From positions 22,626,089-22,690,088 of the forward strand of contig NC_065922.1 in the NCBI RefSeq assembly GCF_024586455.1: DNA of 64,000 nucleotides, written 5' to 3'. Position 1 is the first letter of the stretch. Each line of letters begins with the position of its first letter. The position numbers were made by a program, and so were the translations under genes. The notes beneath the pieces are model-generated. The model searched no databases, was not told the origin of the DNA, and worked only from the letters and a program-made list of their open reading frames with translations. Shown piece by piece: positions 36,780 to 48,758 of this stretch. Source of the DNA: Bactrocera neohumeralis. Taxonomy: Eukaryota; Arthropoda; Insecta; Diptera; Tephritidae.

Positions 36780-38080
36780 GTGATGAAAAACATTCCTGTA
36801 ACTAACTTCAATCAAAGTCTTCGATTCCGCTAATCATATTTGAAGATAAACTGCGAAGATATGCCATTAAAGATTCCACTACCCTAAGTACATAGTATGT
36901 TCTGAATTTGAAGTGCTGTTAAGTGTTCGTGTTGTTGTTGCTTTGAAGATTCGGTGCAGTTACAGTTGCAGTCGCAGTCAAAGCCACATTATTATCCTCT
37001 CATGCGAAAGGGCACAACGCACGCTTAGCAACATTATCTCTGCCATGTATTACCGGAATGTATTATGTGGCACTATGCATACACATACATATACATTCCA
37101 CACACACACACGCTCATAACTGTCAGCACATTTGAGTGGGTGCATGTGGGTTAAGCGAATTTCTGCTGGTGCTGCAGCATCATCGATCAACACGCATGCA
37201 GTTGAGTGTGGTATTGGTTGTTGTTGTTGTTGTTATCGGTGAAATAGTACCTACATTTCGCTTTGATAGTTGTAAATGCAATTCGGAAATGCAGATTTGA
37301 CAACTTCCGTTGCTAGCAATGCATACAGAAGCAGCACAGGCACAAACACACACACACACCTTCAACGCCTGAGCGGTTGGCACTGCCGCTGTGCAATCGT
37401 TGAAGCGTTCGGTGATGCCTCGTGGTTTGTCCCTCCTCTATGTAGGTGTGAACTGCTTGCATGTGTGTGTGTCATAGTAGTGGTATGCGCATCACTCACC
37501 GCCTTTGCCACCTGGCTGCTAATGCCAGCGGCGATGAGTTAATCTTCTTACCCACACACCAACCACCAGCTGACAGCGCACGCCTGCCGAGTAGTGGTGT
37601 GTGTGCAAAATTGGTTTTATTACTAACACTGTGCGTGTGTAACTGTGTGTTGGTGCGTCGAAACGGTTTCGATTTTGCTTTCGACATGTTTGCCGCTGTG
37701 ACTTCGGTTGCAATTTCGGCTGTAATGGAATTGAGTAGACAAGCACATCGGTGTTCAAATACTTGTGGCTTTACGCAAATAGACATTTATCAATATGACA
37801 AAGCTGTCTTTCATACTCACACACACCCACAAGCAAATATACTACATTTAGTAGAAATTCGCTGGAATATTTAGTTTGAAATCTTTCACGTAGCTGACAC
37901 TTATTTCCAATGTAAATATGCAAAGTGTTCATATGCTCAACAACGTCGAAGTTTGATATGAATAAATGAAGATAAATTTGAAAGAATACATACATTTTAA
38001 GCTAATAGCACCGCCCGAAGATGAGTGTTTCAAAACTAGCTGGCGTTATTAATATTTAAGGCGATTATTGTAGCCAGAAC
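36780..38080. other. Unrecognised DNA with CA/GT microsatellites
   Basis: It holds a CA run at about 37346-37359, GTTGTTGTTG near 37213-37232, and GTGTGTGT near 37458-37475. Frames at 37276-37874 on the plus strand and 37496-37786 on the minus strand overlap and look compositional. Confidence 0.5.
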
Positions 38081-38084
38081 AGGA

Positions 38085-38680
38085 TATATTGAGTTTGTCA
38101 TGAAGTTTGTAATACCCAAGAGGAAACGGCGAAGACCCTATAAAATATATATATAAATGATCTGTATGATGAACTGAGTGGAATTAGCCATGTCCCTCTG
38201 TCATTACACATATTTATGTCGGTCTGAGACTTTGCACTCGTCCTTATCTCCCCAAGAGTATGTGCATTTATCGTGCCGATAATGATATCGGACCACTATA
38301 ACAAATAGCTAGCATATAAACTGAACTAACAAAATCTATCTCTTATTTTATTTCACAATCTTCAAGAAATTTTGAAATTTGTCATTGATTACTGTCAAAA
38401 GCAGCACCTAGAAATCGGACCACTATAGCTGTTATATAAATTGACCGATCCAAATTATGTCATGGAAACACCTTAAGGCTTAAAACGTCAACCAGAGGAT
38501 CGGAATCAAAGCAATTTTATATACACTTATACTCTAATAACTCTTATATTGACCGACATGTTTGTTGAAAAACGAAAATCATTGTTATTTACATATAGGA
38601 GTTAGGGGCAGTATCGATCCGATTTTATATATTTTTGCCAGTAACAACATGCTACATACAAAAAACTGTTCTCTGGGTTT
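38085..38680 (+). repeat. INE-1/DNAREP1-like dispersed repeat
   Basis: In this orientation it starts 'aatacccaagaggaaacg', then 'cgaagaccctataaaatata', 'atgatctgtatgatgaactg' and 'ttagccatgtccctctgtc', and continues with an 'atatcggaccactata' motif near 38286. The same landmarks appear reversed at 41540-41975. The order (pyrimidine-rich start, gene-wide spread, 'ccatgtccgtctgtc' core) resembles the drosophilid INE-1/DNAREP1 Helentron-type repeat. The name is inferred from memory. Confidence 0.6.
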
Positions 38681-38686
38681 CATTAA

Positions 38687-39938
38687 GGGGGGTATTCTGG
38701 TTTAGAAGTCCGAATTTTAGCTATTTTTTTGTCGCCATAAAAAAAATTAAAAATTATTTTGACTATTCATTTTTTAGATGTTTTTTATTGATATTTTGAG
38801 AAAACAAAACATAAATAATATAAGAAAAAAAATTAAATAAAAAAAAAATGCAGGTCGGCGAAGTAAAGACTGATGAAATAATGGCTTGTCTTGGTGTGCA
38901 GGATATAAATTCTTTCCGTGACCTAAAATGAAAATTTATGCGAAATCCATGAAGAGTAGAAGTGTAGTTATTGCACTACGGAACGTTTTTGAAAAAAAAA
39001 AAATTTTTACAAAATGGTGGAGATTTGAAAAAAAGTTTCGTATTTTCCCTGTTTTTAGTGGTTCGGAATTTTTTAAAAATAAAAAAAAAATTCTTTCGAA
39101 AGCTCTTCGTAGTGCTATACTATAATGCATAAGAAAGCTCTGTGTAAAATTTCATGTGAATCGGCTGAGTAGAACTTGAGATATCATGCACATCGTTTCT
39201 AGAAAAGTAGTTATGAGAAAAACGAGTTTAAAGTTTGAGAACTAGTCGCGCGCAGTCGGAGTCGAAGTCACAAAATGAGCTGTAACTCGGAAAATAATTT
39301 GAATTTCGAAAAATCCTCTTAGGGACATTTTTAGCAATTTTTGTTATTTTCTCTTGAAAAGTTTGAGAGATATATGCATTAAACCTAATTGAGAGTGAAG
39401 TTACGCCCAATGTTTGAACATTTTTAGCTCACAGGTGTATTTTGTTACTGCGCTGCTCTGTACCAAATTATAGTTCTATATCTTAATTCAGTGCTTGATC
39501 CGAATAAGCTATCTACGAACTCTACTACGTAGCATCATGTTGCAAGAGAATTCAAGAAGTTGATGTAAAGCTAAAAGCAAAGAATTCTTTATTGAAATCG
39601 TTTTTTTTTATTTTTTTATCACTTATACATATGTTATAAAGGCGATTCCGAAAATTTGTAAAGTGGCCGCCATTTTGTCTCAAAATGTCAGTTTTCTATG
39701 TTTCTATTTTACATCCAAATAATGTTTAATAACACAGATCAACAAGAAACATTTTTTTAAGCATGGGCTTTGCTTAATATATTCTTGTTATAGTACATAA
39801 AGGTAAAAGGAAAAGACGATCACAAATCAAAAATATTTGTTTCTTAAGCAATTGACAATTTTCGAGTTTCGCGCACTTATAATGTCGGTCTTCACGCGCT
39901 GATCTGGAAAAATCTAGAATCTGAACCAAAAATATCCC
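38687..39938. mobile_element. TTAA-flanked non-autonomous element, about 1.25 kb
   Basis: It starts after TTAA at 38683-38686 with 'ggggggtattctggtttaga'. The complement of the right end reads 'gaggggatatttttggttca', so about 25 bp are imperfectly inverted. The right flank reads TTATTAA, so the right target copy has changed or been overlapped by the next element. The interior is noncoding and A/T-rich, with runs of A at 38730-38850. A TTAA target and G-rich ends suggest a piggyBac-type MITE. Confidence 0.55.
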
Positions 39939-39948
39939 CTCTTATTAA

Positions 39949-40650
39949 GGGGGTATTCTCATGTAATCACTTCGAAAAATCGATTTTTTTTTTATATATT
40001 TTGACAGTAAAACCTATTGAAAACATGCTGTGAAAAATTCAGACCGAAATTCATAGTATTTGATAAGTTACAGCTCATAGTCGCCGACGTGTCGTAAGCG
40101 ACTGTCTACCAGGCGCCATGAGAAGTCCGCATTTTTCTCGAATCAACATTTTCTGAAACTCTCATGGTCCTAAAAAAAACAATATTCATCCGATTGCTTT
40201 AAAATTTACATATGTTCTTCTACTCATTTATAGTTATCGTCCCTACCAGAAACGTTTATTTTTGAAAATAGTTTCATATTTTTTTAAACGATTTTTAACG
40301 AAAAAAACAAGATTTTCGTGACTTCTTTTTGAAGTTCGACATTTTCTTTTTTTAATGAAATTGATTATATTTGGTAGGGACGATAGCCGCAGAACTACTG
40401 AATAATAATCCATTCGATTTTATTATTTCAGACAACATGAACAGCCGCTATCACCATGACCAGTGAACTACTTTTTTTGTTGGGGACTACTGTGATTTAA
40501 AAAAATATATATTAAAAATGTAAAAAACAATACATTTCAAAATACAAATAAAAATATATTAAAAAATTAAAATGATTGAATTTTGTTGTCGCATAACAAC
40601 TAATTTCCTAAAAAGTGGTAAAATGTATGCGTTCACACGAGAGTACCCCG
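39949..40650. mobile_element. TTAA-flanked MITE-like element (702 bp)
   Basis: It is flanked by TTAA at 39945-39948 and 40651-40654. The left end 'gggggtattctcatgtaa' and the complement of the right end 'cggggtactctcgtgtga' match at 14 of 18 positions. The interior has no coding capacity. It contains a second, internal inverted repeat: 'tatcgtccctacca' at 40235-40248 and its complement at 40372-40385. The features fit a piggyBac-derived MITE. The two TTAA elements lie end to end. Confidence 0.75.
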
Positions 40651-40654
40651 TTAA

Positions 40655-41540
40655 GTCCGAAAATTTTAATGATTTTACAAGAAGAGACTATTGAATGTAT
40701 CAAAAATAAAGCAGAGTTGTCGGGATCGCGGAATTTTACTGGAATTTACTAAGCTCTGATGTTCGAGTATCCCAACAATGAAAACGGCATGAACATTGTT
40801 TTTGCTTCTTCAGTAAGGAAGATGAACTCTGATTTTGTTTAAAAAAAAATAAAAAATAATTGTAAAAAGTTGGTATATGATTGACATATGACGGAATGAC
40901 GCCGTTATATTGTTGCTCTGCAAAAAGTCAAAAAGTTTGTTTAGTACACAATTACCATTTAATCTTTTGGCACATTTCGTCTATCTCAAAGAAAAAGACA
41001 ACACTGTTAAAATGCTATTAACTGTTTTCATTTTAAGTAGTAAAACTTGGATGTTATTGGAGACTTCAAGATGGTGTGGGTTTTGACTATCGAAGAATTT
41101 TTTCTAAAACTTTCAAAGGCGAAAATAAAAAAAAATTATAGATTGTGATATAGTATTTTCCCGAAGTTACTTAGCAATGTGGAGAATAAAGCCTGGAATA
41201 GTTTTAAGACTGTAGTATATTTTTTTTGGGAAATATACAATTATTACTAGCTGACATTGACTGTTAAACTTTTTAAACTTCTCATTCATACCACAATTGC
41301 ACGTTCTACCAGCAAGAAGTTCCGGTATTCCGCCTGTCAACAACTTCATAAAGTTATCAATTGTTCAATTTAAGATAACTGAAAATGAAAGGGTGACTAA
41401 ATGGGATAACTTGCAGAAATACGGTCGGAAAGAGGCGTGTGCTATTAGAACAAAAACACGTTAACTTCGGGTCCACCGAAGCTATAGTGCCATTCAGAAA
41501 TACAGAAGATTCCTTACAATAACTTGATTTTGTCGATAAA
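40655..41540. other. Unrecognised AT-rich DNA
   Basis: No gene or repeat is recognised. A-tracts occur near 40841 and 41128. Confidence 0.4.
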
Positions 41541-41975
41541 TTTGTATGGCATTGCAGCTATAGACTATAGTGATCCGATTTAAACAATTTCTTTCGGTAT
41601 TGCACCGTTGCTTTAGACAATAATCCCAGCCAAACTTCGTAAAGATACCTCATCAAAGGAAAATGTTTTCCATACAATCGCTTGATTCCGATCGTTCAGT
41701 TTGTATGGCAGCTTTATGCTATGGTTATCTGAAATCGGTGGTTTCTACAAATGAGCAGCTTCTTGGAGTGAAAAGAATGTGTAAAAATTTTCAGATCGAT
41801 ATCTCAGAAACTGAAGGAGTAGGGCTGTGTGTAGTTCGCGGACAGACAGGCCGACATGGCTAAATCGATTCAGGTGCCCACGCTGATCATTTATGTATAT
41901 ATTTCATAGGGTCCTCAAGGTTTCCTTCTGGGTGTTACAAACTTCGTGGTAAACTTAATATAGGTACCCTATTTA
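41540..41975 (-). repeat. INE-1/DNAREP1-like dispersed repeat, long copy
   Basis: Plus-strand landmarks in order: 'gtgatccgatttaaacaatt', 'gattccgatcgttcagtttg', 'gatcgatatctcagaaactg', 'gacatggctaaatcgattca', 'tgctgatcatttatgtata' (as 'cgctgatcatttatgtata') and 'ttctgggtgttacaaacttc', ending near a 'taccctattta'. Shorter or more diverged copies are at 1375, 14875, 23340, 27430, 38085, 45230 and 49340. The 66-codon frame inside is not a gene. Confidence 0.65.
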
Positions 41976-41979
41976 GGCA

Positions 41980-42300
41980 TAAAAATTTTAAATCCAGCTA
42001 AGCACTCTGGTTGGGTATTTAAGACCACGACCAAGTTTGCGGTGAGGCAAGAGTGCAAGCCGTAATAATTGATCGTTTTATTGCTTAATGATATTAAGAA
42101 GCTCCTTTATCAGCATAGAGCAATATTAATTCATATCTAATTGGCAGAGCCGGAGTAAATTGATCACTTTAGTCGATTGATAGATCACGTGATATCACAA
42201 CGACATCAAACGGACTTTTTTTGAATACAGATTTCCAAATACTTTCCCGCAGCTGACAAAACAACTACTTGTGAACGATTTATTGATATTTTTCTTTTCT
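41980..42300. other. Unrecognised DNA upstream of the promoter candidate
   Basis: It includes 'gatcacgtgatatcac' near 42182-42197, a CACGTG E-box inside a short palindrome. No exon is seen. Confidence 0.4.
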
Positions 42301-42312
42301 GTTGTCACCCCG

Positions 42313-42350
42313 TATAAAACTTATTATAAAACGCTCGCCCCAACAATCAG
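42313..42350 (+). promoter_or_regulatory. Candidate core promoter (TATA plus initiator)
   Basis: Two TATAAAA words start near 42313 and 42325 and are followed by 'aacaatcagtagc'. The TCAGT there is the arthropod initiator consensus, with the presumed +1 A near 42349. The two TATA starts lie about 36 and 24 nt upstream of that A, bracketing the usual position. An ATG follows about 25 nt later and opens a 62-codon frame. This is motif-based inference only. Confidence 0.35.
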
Positions 42351-42373
42351 TAGCAATTTTCCTTAAGAAATAA

Positions 42374-42562
42374 ATGCAAATGCCAACACTTTGGGTGGGC
42401 GAGTTAAAGCAAATTCAAATGCAGCTTAGAAAGTGGAAGAAAAAAAAATACTTTTTTGAATCCAATATATTTCCCCTCACCCTTGGAACAACAAAGAGAA
42501 TGCTATGGAAACGGCAACAAACAAAGCGAACGCGAGATGAGATAAACAGTGAAAATCGCTGA
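42374..42562 (+). CDS. Possible small ORF downstream of TATA/initiator (62 aa)
   Basis: The frame starts MQMPTLWVGELKQIQMQL and continues as a strongly basic peptide (RKWKKKK, KRQQTKRTRDE), ending at TGA. I recognise no family. It has no signal peptide or membrane segment. The reasons for listing it are the well-placed promoter-like motifs and a short leader. Against it are its A-rich composition and an antisense 187-codon frame (42415-42978) that shows how easily long open frames arise here. It could equally be the 5' part of an untranslated leader. Confidence 0.2.
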   Translation: MQMPTLWVGELKQIQMQLRKWKKKKYFFESNIFPLTLGTTKRMLWKRQQTKRTRDEINSENR

Positions 42563-45040
42563 AAACAGAAAAAAATGTATGCAAAAGCGCAGAGTGAAAA
42601 TATGCAAGAAAACAGGGAATTTAACAAAAAGAGAAAGCGAATAAAATAGAAAAAGTTGTAGAAAAAAGCTGCCACTTTACGCTTCGATGATTCAAAAAAT
42701 CTCAAAAGCAATTTCTTGCAGCAGCTGCAAATGCAACTGTTGCCACAGTAACGGCTGTTTGAGTGGAAAATATGGAAATTCCCAGCAGCGGCGAACAAGC
42801 CAAGCAAGCAACCAGCAACATTAGAGAACAGCCCCGCGCCTGGTGCTGAGCAGCTGTTAAAGTCTCTCAGCTGCAGATGCGAATGATAAACTTGTAGTGT
42901 TGTTGTGTAGGTGATGATGTTTGTGCGGGCAACATTGACACACGCTTGGTGGCCGTGGCAAATGGTAATAGTTTTCATTTCGTTGTAATGCGCTTTACAT
43001 TTATTTTCATATATTTTGTTGGTGAACTTAAAAGTTGCATACTCTGTTTAGGGTTGCGCTAGGCGTATGAGTAACCGAAGGACATGCGTTTGACATTGGT
43101 TACTTTGTGGTGAAGTGGAAAATTGAACTTTCGCTTAAGTTAAAGGAATAAATGACCATTTGAGTATGCCAAACATTCATGCTTTAAGTGCAGTTCTTCC
43201 AATCGAACTGGATCAGAATGAAAGCCAATACAAGTTATGGCGCTTCGACCAACTGAAATGCAAATGCAAATCGCCCTTAGAGGTAATTCTAACTGGTTTG
43301 ATGGACTGGGAGCTTTTCGACCACTGATCCTCTCTAGATATCCAATATATGTAGGTATATCAAGCCATTCCTATGAATATGATAGTACTCTCCTTCTTGG
43401 AAGCGGTTTCGACTCGAATAATCCTTCGGATTCCGTTTAAACAGCTCTAACCACCTCACAGCTGTATCCAAGATTGATCTTTTTGTCAGAAGTAAGAAAA
43501 GATGTCATAAACGGAAAGTTTACACAAGGTCGGTCAATTTCGATTCTGGTTCTATACGGTTTAAAAATGTACGGCTCGAAAAGCCGTAAAGATATTGGCA
43601 GTACATAAATTTAGCAACCACGAAGAGGTATTCGCCAAACTTGTCGGCAAATCATACTACCAAAATGACATCGACAGTTAAAAAATCGCTATAATCGATT
43701 TAATTTATTTCAAAACAACGATTTTGAATACAAATTCGAATCAATTTTTCTTTAAATTGAAAACTGAATGCGGCTCCATGCAAGCAAAGCACATTTTAAG
43801 CAAATCTCCAAAAGCAAGTGGGTCTAGGAAACCTGAGTTGGAATTTATTACCAAGAAGGCCCAAACAAAAGATTTTTAGACAGTTCTTTCGAATGTCTTC
43901 AAAAAAAAAAAATGCAAAGAAATCAAAAAATATACTCACATTATATATTTGGAATAAGCCTTGCTTTAAAAAACTGAGTTAATGCGCTGCCGGTGCTAAA
44001 TAATCTGTATTTATTTCCTTATACTGACTGATTCTAACAAATGTCCTTGACAAAGTGGTCAGTATCAAAGACATTAATTGAAGCCTTCATTTAATTTTAA
44101 ATATAAAACCCTATAGAACAATAAAGCTTCAGCTATTCACATAACAGACATAGGAAAATGGGGTGAACCAGAAACGAAGAAACTAAAGCGAAATTAACAC
44201 TAAAGCTGCCAGCCAAACTTGCAAATACGTGAAAAAGAAATTTCCAACTCACTGACACGTTTCTTAAGCCGCTGTTTCGCACCGAGTTTCAAAACAACGT
44301 CCGCCCACTCAACTACATCTAAACACACACATATACGAATATAAAGTCCACAACTCACGTGATTTCGTTTCGTGCAAAATTAAAATTCTATCCAAGCAGT
44401 CGCTCACAAAGCTGGCAGCCTTTGGCATCCTTCCCTAGCCGATGCAGCAAAACGTTTCCAAGTAGTGAGGCAAAATGGAGAGGACTAAAAATAGATCATT
44501 GTTGGCAGGTGGTAACAGAAAGCTGTAGTTGGTGTGAAAAGTAAGCAAAACTACTTTTTGATGAAGTTGCTATCGCTGTGGAGGCGCGAATGTGCGTGAC
44601 GTACCTGGCTGTCGGGCCGCGGCACAAACTATTTCAAGTGTATGTGTGCATGGGCAGAAAGAGAAACTTGTTAATGCCTTCTTCAAAGGCTTTGGCACAC
44701 AGTGCGTTTTTGTTTTGCTTGGAAACTAAGTTTGCATTTGTCCATGTGCTCAATCGAACAGAGCTGCAGTGGACGTGTTTTCAATCAAAGCGCTGCGCCA
44801 AAGAAACATTTATGTTTTTTTAATACCCGTTAGTCTGCGCTGCGATGAAGATTTTTCTGGACGTTTGCAGAACAGCCTCCTTTTTCATATGTTTTTTTTT
44901 TTGCTTTGAGAATTGCCTTCTAAGTTTCAAAAAATATCCAGTTGGGTTGCTGCTGGAATTTTTTTTGTTTGTTTTTTATATATATTCGATGGTTTTCAAA
45001 AACTCTCTCTTGTGTATTTAAAGATAAGACTATAATTTTG
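42563..45040. other. Unrecognised DNA
   Basis: 2.5 kb. 42580-42720 is A/G-rich and resembles a leader sequence. The frame at 43237-43440 (67 codons) shows no motif. 44200-44830 has moderate GC but no supported exon. I see no transposon signature in this interval. Confidence 0.45.
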
Positions 45041-45229
45041 GATATTTCTCATACTCCTAATAAATTATATAGCTGCTGGTTAGATTAATACATTGAAGAA
45101 GACCCACCTCACTTGCAAAGCTGGAAACTTGAGGCTGGTATCCAGTACAATACCGACAGTAATTTAAAGTAATTCAACATGCGACATTCATAGGTCAAGA
45201 GCAAATATAATACTGAGGATCTAGAGAGT

Positions 45230-45530
45230 AATATACTATATGCCAACTTTCTTGAAGACATATTACCAAATAAAATAATTTTCCATACAAAACCTTTATT
45301 CAGTCAGTTGTGTTAGCAGCCACAAGCTATATATATGGATGCGATATTAGCGACTCCGACAAAGTAGTACCTACTTTTGGAGCTACACGATATCTCAAAA
45401 CCTGTGTGGCTAGTCCGCGTACAGTGTACCCCACAGCGTACATGGCTAAATCGACTCAAATCCTCATGCTGATCATTTATTCATATAAACTTTGTGTGGT
45501 CTTCAGGGTGTAAACAAATAGTCCAATGCC
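45230..45530 (-). repeat. INE-1-like dispersed repeat copy
   Basis: It shows 'ttccatacaaaacctttatt', 'gatatctcaaaacctg', 'acatggctaaatcgactca' and 'tgctgatcatttattcata', in the same order as at 41540-41975. The middle part has been rearranged relative to that copy. Confidence 0.6.
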
Positions 45531-45689
45531 GACAGTAATTGAAATGAAATAGGATACAGAAAGTCTGCGCTCATGCGTAGAAAATACAGCGATTATTTGA
45601 ACAGATCCAGGTCCATTGGTAGCAAGTCAAAATACTTCGAAATAAGTAAAACAAACTTAGTCTAGTGAATAAAATGCGTACTTAGGGAT

Positions 45690-46390
45690 GCTGTAAAATG
45701 CGCACCAAAGACACTTTAGCTAATATCGCGGAAAAATCATGGTTGGAGGGCTAACAAAATCCAAGTCAAGAAAAATTGCAGCCGCGCGACCATCAATGGT
45801 GGCGCAAATTTGGTGAATGCGCTCAATATGAGACGACCATCGACGCCGGTTTTAGAAGAAAATTTTGTTCAGCGCTAAAGCTCACATTTTGGTAATGTGG
45901 ATACGTTAATAAACAAAATTGTCGCATTTGAAGTGATGATAATCCCTAAGTTGTGACCGTTACATCCTCGCAAAGTCACTATTTGGTGTGCTCTCTTGGC
46001 TTAGGAAATCATTACTTCATATTTCTTCAAAAATGCAGCCGGCTATAATGTTGGAATGTTGGTTGCGAAACGTTATAGAGCTTGCAAATAATTTATGACT
46101 TTTCCTTGCCTAAATTGGCGGATGTTGATATGGACGACCTTGCGTTTCAACAGTATGGCGTTACATGCCTAACAGGCAACGAAACTATCAATTTATTGAA
46201 CAAAATTTTTGGTGAGCGCTTTATCTCGCGTGATGAGCCTGTGGTGTGGGCTCAAAGATAGTATGACTTAATGCCGCTTGACTATTTTCTGAAAGATTAT
46301 TTGAAATCGCTTATTTACACAGATAAGCCCGAGAAGATTCATGTCTTGAAGCAGAGTATTCTGTTATGTAAAGACATTTAGTCCTCTGAC
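45690..46390 (+). mobile_element. Tc1/mariner-superfamily remnant ('DYFLWGYVK' type)
   Basis: The plus strand reads RTKDTLANIAEKSWLEG, then EKLQPRDHQWWRKFGECA (after the helix-turn-helix), CGYVNKQNCRI, SYFFKNAAGYNVGMLVAKRY, and LAFQQYGVTCLTGNETINLL. In the last of these the second acidic residue of QQDGAT is replaced by Tyr. It continues through FGERFISRDEPVVW, LMPLDYFLKDYLKSLIYTDK. Several stops are present. The second acidic residue is lost and the third (LDYFL) is kept. Confidence 0.82.
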
Positions 46391-46434
46391 GGTTCAAAGG
46401 TTGTAATATATGTATATGGTTTAAGCTGGCTTAA

Positions 46435-47129
46435 GGGGTAACAAGAGAAACGGGTTTCAAAAAATTTATTTTTTTTATTATCTTATTAAATTCTATAACA
46501 CCTGTAGAATATTTTTCTAAATTTTCAAGTTGATCCGAGTAATAGTTTCGGAGATACAGCCTTGAGAACTTGTACGTTCGAGGCTAGCTAGGCTAAGTGC
46601 GCCGTCTTTAAACGCGAGTTTCTCGAAACTGTGTTTTCGAAGCCGATCGGCAAGATTTCCGAGAACTACTCAACCGATCTTTATGAAATTTTACACAGGT
46701 CTTTCAGATATAATTCGTACAGACTTGAAAGAAGGATTTTTTTCTCAGTTATAACCATTTGAGAAAAAAATGTCACGAAATTTTCACTGAAATTTTCAGT
46801 TTTTTGTAAAAATTTCTGCCAAAAATACAATTTTTTGTTTTTTTCCTTCATTCAAGTTCAAAGTTAAGGTTTTCACTAAGACACATATTTTTCACCTTAG
46901 ACGATCCTGTGAGAAGTTATCCTGCCAACGCGTGCGTTTCTTTTTTCCGTGGGATCAGCGGAAATGGCGTCACAATTTCCGAGATTAAAATATATTTTTT
47001 CAAAAATTTCTGATTTTCTTTATTAATAGTGAATATTTGTAACATTAAAAAAATTCTAATAAAATATTTAATTTTTTATATGATAAAAATATTGTTTAAA
47101 AAAAGGCCAGAAGAAATCCATCTAAACCC
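46435..47129. mobile_element. Possible TTAA-flanked MITE (695 bp)
   Basis: It lies between TTAA at 46431-46434 and 47130-47133. The ends begin GGGG (left 'ggggtaacaagagaaacg') and, on the complement of the right end, GGG ('gggtttagatggatttct'), so the inverted repeat is weak. The noncoding interior includes sentences such as 'caaccgatctttatgaaatt' that recur in insect MITEs. It starts just past the transposase remnant at 45690-46390. Confidence 0.4.
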
Positions 47130-47133
47130 TTAA

Positions 47134-48755
47134 AATGTTTGACTGACTTAACATTTAAAACAAAAATAAATCGATTTTTTCGTATCGATTTAAGAAAAAC
47201 AAAAGGAAAAAAAAACGTTTCGATGCTTTTCCGAAAGTTGGCCAAAACCAAGTATACGGATTAGTGGTAAGTACATCTTTATGCTCTATCTTTAGATTCT
47301 TTGGTGCCCTTATTATCACTTAACTCGTGGCATTTGGATTTAGAAAATGTTGTCTAGTTTAGGGGGAACTTGTTTAGTTAGGTTATTAATGTCGGTATGT
47401 ATTATTATGTCTCAGAAAAATATTAACTTTAGAAGTTTAAGATTTTTAATGAACGGTATATATATTGAGATTTTATACTGAATTTAGTTTTTTATAAACA
47501 TTTTCAAATTTGTCTCCCGAAAAGCAAAATTCTAAATTTTCTAAATTATTTTCAAATTATGATAATAACGCATTCTGGCTAACGACAAATCGTAAACTCT
47601 TAACAACGCAGACAAAATGAAATTCAGAGGGAGTTTTTTCAATTATTCTAGAATTCGAAAAGTGCCACAAAATGCACAAAGCAACAGTAAAAGTCAACGC
47701 ACACCAATGCAAAAGCCAACAGAAACCTATTAAATGAAAATCATGTTCTAATAATGCGGAAAATACATAAATTTCATAATCGCTCATAAAATTGTTTGAA
47801 GCACTGTTGCGCATTTGTTACAGTTATTAACTGCTATAAAATAAACAAAAGCAAAATACTCATAAACTGAGCTAAAAACGTGCGCTCAGCACAGACTTTA
47901 ATGACATTGGGATACATTGAAATTCCACCAGAAAAGCATAAAACTGACAAAATTATAAATAAGTGAATTCTCGCTCGCCTCAAACATTGGCAACATTTGT
48001 GTTAGATATTAAAAAAAAATCTTTAAGTGCGGCAGCTTTAAAAAATCTTATCTGGAAAGCTGATTTAAGTTTTGGAAATGGAAAATATTTTTTATTTATA
48101 AAGTAAAAATTTTGATTCTAAGTTTACTACAAACAGAGTGCACTTTATAACAACAACTAAACGTTTGTTTAACCATCAATTAATTCTACATTCCCTTCAG
48201 TATTCTTTGGTTTCGCGGTTAAATTCTCAAACCGATTAGTTTTTCATTTCCACAGTTTTCTTTCTTTTGTCTCGCAAAATACTTAATATTAAATATATAT
48301 GTATGTATGTATTTACTGGCTCTATGCAATTCTATTTTCGTAACCCTAACGTGTAAAAGCTTATCGTTCGCTAATTTTTCTCGCCGCTTTGCTTGAATTA
48401 TGCTCTCTGACTGCAGAGGTACTCTCAGAAATTAAATTAGAGAGTGAACGTTCAGTTGCGGCGGCATGCATATGTAGATTCTATAGACACCCAGTTGGAA
48501 AATGGGTATGAATTATTCTTTCTCAAAAACAAAAAAAAATGATTATAATAGACCAGTGTAGAAGCCTCTGACAATGGTAAAAATTTAAAGAAACTCATAA
48601 TGGATTGAAACTCATTGGAAACGAAAGATAAAGTGAAAAAAATGTTGGGCAAAATAAATTACGAATAATTTTAGGTTGGAAAAGGAAAGGGAATGATATA
48701 ATTGAATTTTTAGGGTTAAAATTGTTTAGCTCAATTTCCGGCAGAACTAAAAGCC
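47134..48755. other. Unrecognised AT-rich DNA
   Basis: 1.6 kb without a recognised gene or repeat. A short ATGTATGTATGT tract occurs near 48298-48311. Confidence 0.45.
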
Positions 48756-48758
48756 TTA

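Noticed and set aside
42415..42978. 187-codon open frame on the minus strand, longest in the window
   Set aside because: It is antisense to A/G-rich DNA, giving runs of Phe, Leu, Ser and Cys. There is no domain or motif, and the opposite strand looks like leader or intron sequence.
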